Shown: one piece after another, positions 5,984-11,262 of the stretch | Position numbering within the stretch: position 1 is the stretch's first letter | How the letters are laid out: the number at the start of each line of letters is the position of its first letter | NCBI GenBank assembly: GCA_946537565.1 | Contig: CAMNFW010000050.1 | Span: 1-11,262 of the forward strand | Length of the DNA stretch: 11,262 nucleotides | Source of the DNA: an uncultured Ruminococcus sp. | GTDB lineage: Bacteria; Bacillota; Clostridia; Oscillospirales; Ruminococcaceae | Reading direction: 5' to 3' | Made by a program: the position numbers and the translations under genes | The notes under the pieces: generated by a model | Seen by the model: only the letters and a program-made list of their open reading frames with translations | What the model was told of the DNA's origin: nothing | Database searches by the model: none

Positions 5984-7423
5984 CTATCTTGTCTCAGCCT
6001 TGTCCTTCTTTATCGAATCAACCGCTCCCTGACAGGTATGAGGGGAAGCGATAATAATTCTGTCTGTATATTTTTTCACAGCTTCTGCTGTTTTTCTACC
6101 GATACATACCGCTGTGCAGGCTGGTGAAAGTCTGCTGTGCTGAAAAAAACTCTCCGCTCCAAAACTGCTGCCGAAAATTATATAATCAGTGCCGATACTC
6201 TCAGGAAGCTGCCTGCTGCTGGCTTTGACAGTGTAAATAAATCTTTCACAAATGCCGAATCCACGGGAGCTGAGTATATCTGTCAGCTCCGGTGAGCCGT
6301 TGTCTGCACGAAGTATAAGTATTCTTTCACCGGTGTCCAGTTCAGCGGCAATCGTCTCCGCAATGTCACGGACAGTGAAGTTCTCAGGAAGAATATCAGG
6401 ATATATCCCGGCGGCTTCAAGTACAGCTCCAGTGCCTGTGCCTACAACTGCAAATTTTATCCCGGCAAGGCTGCGAAGATCTGTTTTATTTCTCCGAAGA
6501 TGCTCAAGAAATATCCTGCTGCCGTTCACACTGGTCAGGACTATGCAGCCATAACCTGAAAGCTCCGGTATTTCGCCTGTAGGATTTATAACTATATTGC
6601 TCTGATCTTTTGCCTCTGCACCTTCATTTTCAAGCAGCTGTGCTGTCTTCTTTACAAAGCTCTCACTGCCCGTTACTGTAACTGTAATGCCTGTCAGCGG
6701 AAGCTCCAGCGTCGGTGAAAAATCAAGGGCAGCCGTTTCTCCGACAACTATCACTGCCGGTGCTTCACAGCTTTCCGCAGCAGATGCAATTTCCTTCAGC
6801 GGCGCACGGACTGTCCGCTGACAATGAGTTCCGGCTTTGGATATCACTGCCGCCGGAGTATCTGCGCTCTTGCCGTTTTGTATAAGGATCTTGGCTATAT
6901 CAGGCAGTTTTTTCAGTCCCATTAGGAATACCAGCGTGCCTTCGAGCCGGGCATATCCGCTGATATCTGTCATGCCCTCAGCTGTATGTCCGGTGATGAC
7001 ATGAAAACTCCGGCTGGTCATTCTATGTGTAACCGGTATTCCTGCCAGCTCAGCTGCTGCAATTGAAGAGGAAATTCCAGGAACAACAGTGTACGGAATA
7101 CCATGCTTTTTCAGCTCAGCTATCTCCTCACCGCCTCTGCCAAATACAAAAGGATCGCCGCCTTTCAGCCTGCATACGCTCTTGCCCTGCAATGCCTTTT
7201 CCGTCAGCAGTGAATTGATCTCCTCCTGACTTGCACTGTGCTGCCCCGAACGCTTCCCGACACATATCAGCTCTGCATTTTCCGCTGCCATTCCCAGCAG
7301 CCGGCTGTCGATCAAAGCATCGTAGATCACACAGCTGCACTCCGATAATATCTTCTTTCCACGAAGCGTTATCAGATCATAGTCTCCGCAGCCTGCCCCT
7401 ACAAGATATACTCTTCCTGTCAA
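5984..7423 (-). CDS. cobA-hemD: Fused uroporphyrinogen-III C-methyltransferase / uroporphyrinogen-III synthase
   Basis: A 479-residue two-domain protein. Residues 1-236 are the SAM-dependent methyltransferase (CobA/SUMT) that methylates uroporphyrinogen III at C2 and C7 to give precorrin-2. They show 'YLVGAGCGDYDLITLRG' (6-22), 'CRLKGGDPFVFGRGGEE' (84-100), 'VVPGISSSIAAAELAGIPVTHR' (113-134) and 'ITGH'. Residues about 245-475 are the much less conserved HemD domain, recognised by position, length and features such as 'GCIVLTSVNGSRIFLEHL', 'FAVVGTGTG' and the final 'IGRKTAEAV'. Fusion of the two domains is common in Clostridia. The start is TTG at 7423, overlapping the hemC stop (TTGA) with a GGCGGTGA upstream. 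No ATG lies near the family N-terminus, so this non-ATG start is accepted. Together with HemC and SirC it commits the pathway to siroheme (or cobalamin). Confidence 0.94.
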   Translation of the reverse strand: MTGRVYLVGAGCGDYDLITLRGKKILSECSCVIYDALIDSRLLGMAAENAELICVGKRSGQHSASQEEINSLLTEKALQGKSVCRLKGGDPFVFGRGGEEIAELKKHGIPYTVVPGISSSIAAAELAGIPVTHRMTSRSFHVITGHTAEGMTDISGYARLEGTLVFLMGLKKLPDIAKILIQNGKSADTPAAVISKAGTHCQRTVRAPLKEIASAAESCEAPAVIVVGETAALDFSPTLELPLTGITVTVTGSESFVKKTAQLLENEGAEAKDQSNIVINPTGEIPELSGYGCIVLTSVNGSRIFLEHLRRNKTDLRSLAGIKFAVVGTGTGAVLEAAGIYPDILPENFTVRDIAETIAAELDTGERILILRADNGSPELTDILSSRGFGICERFIYTVKASSRQLPESIGTDYIIFGSSFGAESFFQHSRLSPACTAVCIGRKTAEAVKKYTDRIIIASPHTCQGAVDSIKKDKAETR

Positions 7424-8268
7424 AGTCCGCTCACCGCCTCTCTTGCTATTTTTTCATAATCTTCCGGATCTCCCTTACATATACTAAGTGCCGATGAATC
7501 CAATGTAACTGTCAGTATCATCGTTCCGTCCTCAATTCTCGCATACGCTCCCAGCGGTGAATTGCAGCCGGAATCCAGCAGCTTCATAACAGCTCTCTCA
7601 GCTTTGTAACATAAAAATGTATCTTTATGGCAGATTTTTTTCATCAGCTCTTTAAGTTCGCCCTGCCTTGACTGAACTGCTATTATTCCCTGACAGGGCG
7701 TTGGTACGGTTATCTCCGGTGCCAGTTCAATGTAACTGAATCTGCTGTCATTCCTCAGTCCAAGCCTTTCCAGTCCAGCTGCTGCAAGTATTATCCCGTC
7801 ATACTCTCCGGCTTCAAGCTTTTTCAGTCTTGTGTCTACATTTCCACGAATATCACTGAAAACTCTCCCGGGAAAAACTGCGCTGAATGCGTTTCTTCTC
7901 CGGCGGCTTCCTGTGCCTACAGTCATTACATCATCTATAAAAGTGCCCTTTCTCATTACCAGTACATCTGCCGGGTCTCCTCGTTCAATTACTGCGGCAA
8001 TTTCTGTTCCCTCTGCCAGTGCAAGGGGCATATCCTTTGCACTGTGAACAGCAATATCTATCTCCCTGCTGAGAAGTGCAGTCTCGATCGCTGAGGTGAA
8101 CAATCCCTTTCCGCCTATCTCTGCCAGCGGCTTATCAAGGATAATATCACCCTTTGTCGTTATCTCAGTTATTTCAGTTTCTGCTCCGGCTGCTTCAAGT
8201 TCAGACTGTATCATTCTGGTCTGTGCCATTGCAAGGGCACTTTTGCGAGTACCTATTCTTATCTTCAT
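7420..8268 (-). CDS. hemC: Hydroxymethylbilane synthase (porphobilinogen deaminase)
   Basis: A 282-residue enzyme that polymerises four porphobilinogens into hydroxymethylbilane. It begins 'MKIRIGTRKSALAMAQT', which is the family start. 'KPLAEIGGKGLFTSAIE' (46-62), the catalytic Asp79 in 'AVHSAKDMP', 'GTGSRRRRNA' (118-127), 'IRGNVDTRL' (140-148) and the dipyrromethane-carrying Cys235 in 'LLDSGCNSPLGA' are all present. It is slightly shorter than the usual 305-315 residues at the C-terminal domain. The ATG at 8268 has GGAG seven bases upstream, located inside the sirC reading frame, so the two genes overlap by 68 bases. At the other end, its stop overlaps the TTG start of cobA/hemD by four bases. 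Confidence 0.97.
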   Translation of the reverse strand: MKIRIGTRKSALAMAQTRMIQSELEAAGAETEITEITTKGDIILDKPLAEIGGKGLFTSAIETALLSREIDIAVHSAKDMPLALAEGTEIAAVIERGDPADVLVMRKGTFIDDVMTVGTGSRRRRNAFSAVFPGRVFSDIRGNVDTRLKKLEAGEYDGIILAAAGLERLGLRNDSRFSYIELAPEITVPTPCQGIIAVQSRQGELKELMKKICHKDTFLCYKAERAVMKLLDSGCNSPLGAYARIEDGTMILTVTLDSSALSICKGDPEDYEKIAREAVSGL

Positions 8269-8872
8269 ATCTCTTCTCCAGTATTTCTTCTATCTCGCCG
8301 CTTCCCGGCAGATTCTCGGAACCCAGGCATATTTCAAGCAGCTCCTCCAGAACCTCACGCCGCTGAGTTTCTGTATCAAATCTTTTCTTGACTTCCGGCC
8401 GGTATTTTTTCAGCAGCTTTGCGGTCTCTGTTAATTTCCCGTTCAGCTCTCTTTCGATCAGCCGCCGGAGATACTTCGCCATAACCGGACTCGATCCGCC
8501 TGTGGATATTCCAATTGTTATATCATCTTTATGTACAAGTGCAGGAAAAATAAAACTACAATTCTCTATGTCGTCCACCGAATTGACCGGTATTTTTTTC
8601 GCCCTGCATAACTCTGAAATGTGCCGGTTCAGCTCACTGTCACCAGTTGCCGCTATCACCATAAATGCTCCATCAATATCACTGTCCCGAAAAGTACGCT
8701 CAATTCTCCTGACCTTAAGTCCGTCAAATCTACGACTTATTTCCGGTGCTATTACTGTTATCTCCGGCTCAAACGCTGTCAGCTTCTCTGCCTTTCTGAG
8801 AGCTATCTCACCTCCGCCGGCTATTATACAGCTCCTTCCGGAAATATCTGCATAAAACGGAAAATATCCCAT
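8201..8872 (-). CDS. sirC: Precorrin-2 dehydrogenase / sirohydrochlorin ferrochelatase (SirC / CysG N-terminal type)
   Basis: A 223-residue protein of the SirC/Met8/CysG-N family that oxidises precorrin-2 to sirohydrochlorin with NAD+ and, in bifunctional members, inserts iron to make siroheme. The Rossmann motif is 'IIAGGGEIALRKAEKL' (16-31). 'FMVIAATGDSELN' (70-82) and 'NSVDDIENCSFIFPALV' (97-113) follow. Asp100 corresponds to the catalytic Asp of the NVVDA segment in E. coli CysG. 'IGISTGGSSPVMAK' is at 120-133. The C-terminal helical part (about 150-200) is present. No separate ferrochelatase is in the window, so it may do both steps, but sequence alone does not prove chelation. Its ATG lies one base after the hemA stop. 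The last 22 residues run into hemC in another frame and look like non-conserved extension. Confidence 0.93.
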   Translation of the reverse strand: MGYFPFYADISGRSCIIAGGGEIALRKAEKLTAFEPEITVIAPEISRRFDGLKVRRIERTFRDSDIDGAFMVIAATGDSELNRHISELCRAKKIPVNSVDDIENCSFIFPALVHKDDITIGISTGGSSPVMAKYLRRLIERELNGKLTETAKLLKKYRPEVKKRFDTETQRREVLEELLEICLGSENLPGSGEIEEILEKRYEDKNRYSQKCPCNGTDQNDTV

Positions 8873-8873
8873 A

Positions 8874-10004
8874 TCATTTCGCTCCTATTTTCTCCAGTGC
8901 CGACAGCACCGCCTTAAACTCACCGCTGTCAAGATTCTCCCTGAGACTAAATATCAGCTGGTCTGTATCCATTCTGTCAAGCTTCGGTCTTATCCTCTCC
9001 AGCTTCGGCATGAAGCTCCTGTAGGCAAGCCTCTTCTCCAGCTCACTTATCTCCTCACTGATGATCTCTTCCGCCCGCTCTGCACTGCTCATGCGGATTG
9101 CATCATTTTTCTTCGCCAGATCTCCGATCTGATCAATGTCCACAAGCCTTATTCCTGGCATTGAGGATATACTTTTTTCTGCGTCAGGCGGTACCGCAAG
9201 ATCTATGATGACCCGTGGCTTTTCAGTTTTCAGTGCTGCTGATAACTCCCGATTTGTAACCGTGAAATGCGGACTTGATGTTGCACTTATTATACTGTCA
9301 CACATATCCATATACTGATATCTTTCACTGTATGGAATAGCTGTGCCTCCGGTATAATGTGCTGGGTCCGGCATTCGGCTGCGGACTGTGTATATCACCT
9401 TTGCGCTTTTATGCGATAGCAGATCACGCAGTATTGCTGTGCCTATCTTTCCGCTGGCTCCTATAAGCATTACAGTCGGCGAATCACTTTGGCTGACCGC
9501 TTCTTTGGCTGCAATGGTCGCTGTTGAAACTGGCGTGCGGGAAATCGGTGTCTCAGTCTTTATCCGCTTTGCACAGGCTATTGCTGACTGAAATATTGTG
9601 TTCAGCTCATAACCTGTGAATCCGCCTTCATGTGCTTCGGCATACGCTTCTTTTATCTGCCGCAGTATCTCGTCCTCTCCTACTATCATCGAATCTATCC
9701 CACAGGCTACACGATATAAATGCCGCACAGCTTTTGTTCCATAATATATCCTTAAATATACAGCTATATCCTCCAGCTGATGATCTGATGCAGCCGCAAG
9801 AGTTTCTGCTGCTATGTCTGTACAGCATCTGTCTTCCCCTGTAAAATACAGCTCCGTCCTGTTGCAGGTGCATACCAGAACTGTCTGCTCCAAGCCTTTT
9901 TCACTTAGCTCAGCCCTGATCTCCCTGCGTCTTTCCTTTGAAAATGCAAAGCTGCTTCGCACGTCAGCTCCGGCATTTTTATGGTTTATACTAATACAGA
10001 ACAT
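8874..10004 (-). CDS. hemA: Glutamyl-tRNA reductase
   Basis: A 376-residue enzyme that reduces glutamyl-tRNA(Glu) to glutamate-1-semialdehyde with NADPH, the first step of the C5 pathway. The N-terminal catalytic domain shows 'ISINHKNAGADVR' (4-16), the nucleophile Cys47 in 'VCTCNRTELY', and 'HLYRVACGIDSMIVGEDEIL' (95-114). The NADPH domain has 'LIGASGKIG' (180-188). The C-terminal dimerisation helices follow 'RLVDIDQIGDLAKKN' but stop early, so the protein is 40 or more residues shorter than typical bacterial HemA. AGGAG directly abuts an ATG at 10013, too close to use. It is nine bases from the ATG at 10004, which also gives the family N-terminus, so I chose that start. It is the first gene of the siroheme operon, behind the promoter at 10253-10281. 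Confidence 0.95.
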   Translation of the reverse strand: MFCISINHKNAGADVRSSFAFSKERRREIRAELSEKGLEQTVLVCTCNRTELYFTGEDRCCTDIAAETLAAASDHQLEDIAVYLRIYYGTKAVRHLYRVACGIDSMIVGEDEILRQIKEAYAEAHEGGFTGYELNTIFQSAIACAKRIKTETPISRTPVSTATIAAKEAVSQSDSPTVMLIGASGKIGTAILRDLLSHKSAKVIYTVRSRMPDPAHYTGGTAIPYSERYQYMDMCDSIISATSSPHFTVTNRELSAALKTEKPRVIIDLAVPPDAEKSISSMPGIRLVDIDQIGDLAKKNDAIRMSSAERAEEIISEEISELEKRLAYRSFMPKLERIRPKLDRMDTDQLIFSLRENLDSGEFKAVLSALEKIGAK

Positions 10005-10013
10005 TTCTTGCAT

Positions 10014-10018
10014 CTCCT
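10014..10018 (-). promoter_or_regulatory. Ribosome binding site deciding the hemA start
   Basis: AGGAG on the minus strand touches the first ATG (10013) with no spacer but stands nine bases from the second ATG (10004). The spacing makes the second ATG the translated one. Confidence 0.75.
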
Positions 10019-10042
10019 GTTCTAAACCTGATTTTCAATCTT

Positions 10043-10114
10043 CGGCTGCCGGCTTTAGCCGCTCCCAAAGGGAGCGGCTTCTTAGGGGGGCTTCGCCCCC
10101 CTAATGCCTACACC
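10043..10114. repeat. Double-hairpin intergenic repeat, copy 1
   Basis: A 72-base unit running from CGGCTGCCGG to CTACACC. Stem 1 is a perfect 10-bp hairpin, AGCCGCTCCC (10057-10066) with GGGAGCGGCT (10070-10079) and loop AAA. Stem 2 is a perfect 10-bp hairpin, TTAGGGGGGC (10082-10091) with GCCCCCCTAA (10095-10104) and loop TTC. It has no coding sense and is far more GC-rich than the flanks, which suggests a dispersed REP- or MITE-like element. If the hemA promoter is right, it is transcribed in the hemA leader. Confidence 0.9.
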
Positions 10115-10151
10115 CTACACAGCAGCTCTCTCATTTTTGGCAGCCTATTCT

Positions 10152-10225
10152 CGGCTGCCGCCTTTAGCCGCTCCCAAAGGGAGCGGCTTCTTAGGGGGGG
10201 CTTCGCCCCCCATAATGCTTACACC
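10152..10225. repeat. Double-hairpin intergenic repeat, copy 2
   Basis: A second, nearly identical unit in the same orientation, 109 bases from copy 1. Stem 1 (10166-10175 with 10179-10188, loop AAA) is identical to that of copy 1. Stem 2 has seven G on the left and six C on the right plus an added A, giving a 7-bp core (10095-type core at 10195-10201 with 10205-10211) with one mismatch before the outer TTA/TAA. The two units differ by a few substitutions and small length changes, so they are not a fresh duplication. Confidence 0.9.
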
Positions 10226-10252
10226 ATAAATGTTATCATTTCGCTGCTTAAC

Positions 10253-10281
10253 ATTATATCACATAATTCCTACAATTTCAA
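10253..10281 (-). promoter_or_regulatory. Promoter of the hemA siroheme operon
   Basis: On the minus strand TTGAAA (10276-10281) and TATAAT (10253-10258) are spaced by exactly 17 bases. Transcription should begin near 10246, which makes a leader of about 240 bases containing both hairpin repeats. No better promoter is visible nearer to hemA. The plus-strand sequence TCCTAC (10268-10273) inside the spacer recurs in the metY promoter. Confidence 0.75.
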
Positions 10282-10327
10282 TAGTTTTTATCAATCTATT
10301 ATCACCAGCTATCTTTAAAAAAAGCAG

Positions 10328-10356
10328 AAAAAAACACTGATAATACCTTACCAGTG
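10328..10356 (-). terminator. Rho-independent terminator after the cysA gene
   Basis: CACTG (10335-10339) pairs with CAGTG (10352-10356). After one A-C mismatch, TAA pairs with TTA around a TACC loop. On the minus strand the stem is followed by seven T (10334-10328). It lies about 70 bases past the cysA stop and before the hemA promoter, so it separates the two units. The stem is modest. Confidence 0.65.
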
Positions 10357-10427
10357 CTAAAAATCAAAACAAATAATTATACATTCTTATCAAAGATCCA
10401 AAAATAAACTTTATTTTATTATCCGCA

Positions 10428-11262
10428 TTAGATTACTACAGATTCTTCACGCACAGCATTGTTTGTGAGCAGCTGAACGGTATCCCCCTTTGTTATGAAC
10501 AGCCGATAGATAAACACGTCCACCACTTCACCCACTTCCACCTGCGGCTCGTCAAGATCACGTCTTGCTACAAATGTACTTCCGCCGCAGCTTACTGTGA
10601 ACTCAATGCAGTTACCTCTGAAAGCTGTACTCTCTACAACTCCGTCCACAGCTGAGCTTTTATATTTCTGAGGCTCATCCTTTTTGGTTATTTTCACAAA
10701 TTCCGGACGGATTATTGCTTTATCATAGTCATCTATCTCATCAAAGCTTTTGAAAGCTTTATAGTCAGCAAGCTCTGAGGTCGTACCGAAAAATCCGGAT
10801 GTAAAGGCTGTTGCCGGGTTCTGGTATATTTCGATCGGAGAACCGGCCTGTTCTATTCTGCCTCGGTTTGTTACAATTATCTGATCGGATACTTCGATCG
10901 CCTCATCCTGGTCATGTGTAACGAATATACTTGTAACACCCAGCTTTGAGATCATCTCTTTCAGCCAGCTTCTAAGCTCCTGTCTTACCTTTGCATCTAT
11001 CGCTGCGAATGGCTCATCAAGCAGCAGCACCTGCGGATTTGGTGCCAAAGCTCTGGCAAATGCCACTCTTTGTCGCTGACCGCCTGAAAGCTGACTGGGA
11101 TATCGCTTCTCAAAGCCTTCCAGTCCTATGAGCTTTACCAGCTCCTTTACTCTTGCATCTATATCCTTTTTTCTGACCTTCTGTATTTTTAAACCGAAGG
11201 CTATATTTTCATAAACTGTCATATATCTGAACAGTGCATAGCTCTGGAAAACAAATCCTATG
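10428..11262 (-). CDS. cysA: Sulfate/thiosulfate ABC transporter, ATP-binding protein (partial, N-terminus off the right edge)
   Basis: The last 277 residues of an ABC importer ATPase. The reading frame is open through the right edge and starts in the Q-loop, '[24 protein letters not shown]', so the Met at 11222 is internal and the Walker A motif is outside. Visible are the ABC signature '[15 protein letters not shown]' (about 58 onward), Walker B 'LLLDEP' (79-84), the D-loop '[15 protein letters not shown]' and the H-loop 'VTHDQDEA' (His116). '[19 protein letters not shown]' and a C-terminal TOBE-like regulatory domain (about 175-277) follow. The phrasing of the Q-loop and of the D-loop region is typical of CysA more than of PotA, MalK or UgpC. 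It powers uptake of sulfate or thiosulfate through CysTW-type permeases, expected beyond the right edge. The context of sulfite reduction supports this. Confidence 0.9.
   Translation of the reverse strand, partial: IGFVFQSYALFRYMTVYENIAFGLKIQKVRKKDIDARVKELVKLIGLEGFEKRYPSQLSGGQRQRVAFARALAPNPQVLLLDEPFAAIDAKVRQELRSWLKEMISKLGVTSIFVTHDQDEAIEVSDQIIVTNRGRIEQAGSPIEIYQNPATAFTSGFFGTTSELADYKAFKSFDEIDDYDKAIIRPEFVKITKKDEPQKYKSSAVDGVVESTAFRGNCIEFTVSCGGSTFVARRDLDEPQVEVGEVVDVFIYRLFITKGDTVQLLTNNAVREESVVI

Noticed and set aside
10043..10225. CRISPR array
   Set aside because: Only two units of 72-74 bases, each with two strong internal hairpins, one spacer-like gap of 37 bases, and no cas genes. They fit an intergenic repeat element.
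10043..10225. Hairpin repeats as rho-independent terminators for cysA
   Set aside because: No U-run follows the stems on either strand, and a better terminator lies at 10328-10356, upstream of the hemA promoter.
10428..11222. Complete ABC ATPase starting at the Met at 11222
   Set aside because: The frame continues through the right edge with Q-loop residues [10 protein letters not shown], so that Met is internal and the gene is partial.

Overview
The window reads as a chromosomal segment of an anaerobic Firmicute of the class Clostridia. Its gene style, AT-rich spacers, strong AGGAG-type ribosome binding sites and intergenic hairpin repeats fit a Ruminococcus-like (Oscillospiraceae) organism, but that placement is an inference. 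Nearly everything concerns assimilatory sulfur metabolism and the siroheme it needs. All genes lie on the minus strand except one Rrf2-type regulator.

Reading the minus strand from the right edge, the first gene is the ATPase of a sulfate/thiosulfate importer (CysA, its N-terminus cut by the window edge), which ends at a likely terminator near 10.33 kb. Next comes a 423-base spacer with a strong promoter and two copies of a double-hairpin repeat. It leads into a tight six-gene operon, hemA-sirC-hemC-cobA/hemD-hemB-hemL (10004 to 3705). These enzymes take glutamyl-tRNA to uroporphyrinogen III and then to siroheme, and no gene for later protoheme steps is present. A terminator at about 3.64 kb, probably bidirectional, closes this operon and the facing Rrf2 gene.

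The Rrf2 regulator (3108-3557, plus strand) is divergent from a second minus-strand operon starting at 2766: metY (O-acetylhomoserine sulfhydrylase), a compact siroheme sulfite reductase with two extra ferredoxin clusters, a TusA-like sulfurtransferase, an atypical thioredoxin, and a ThiS-like sulfur-carrier protein cut by the left edge. Gene junctions in this operon overlap or are 1 to 12 bases apart.

Together the genes suggest a route from imported sulfate through sulfite to protein-relayed sulfur and homocysteine, with siroheme made next door for the sulfite reductase. MetY, a sulfite reductase and a ThiS-like carrier in one operon recall the protein-thiocarboxylate route to methionine described in Wolinella succinogenes. 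The added TusA and odd thioredoxin are the less familiar part. The Rrf2 protein probably controls the system: a perfect inverted repeat lies at its own promoter, and the metY and hemA promoters share a TCCTAC motif.
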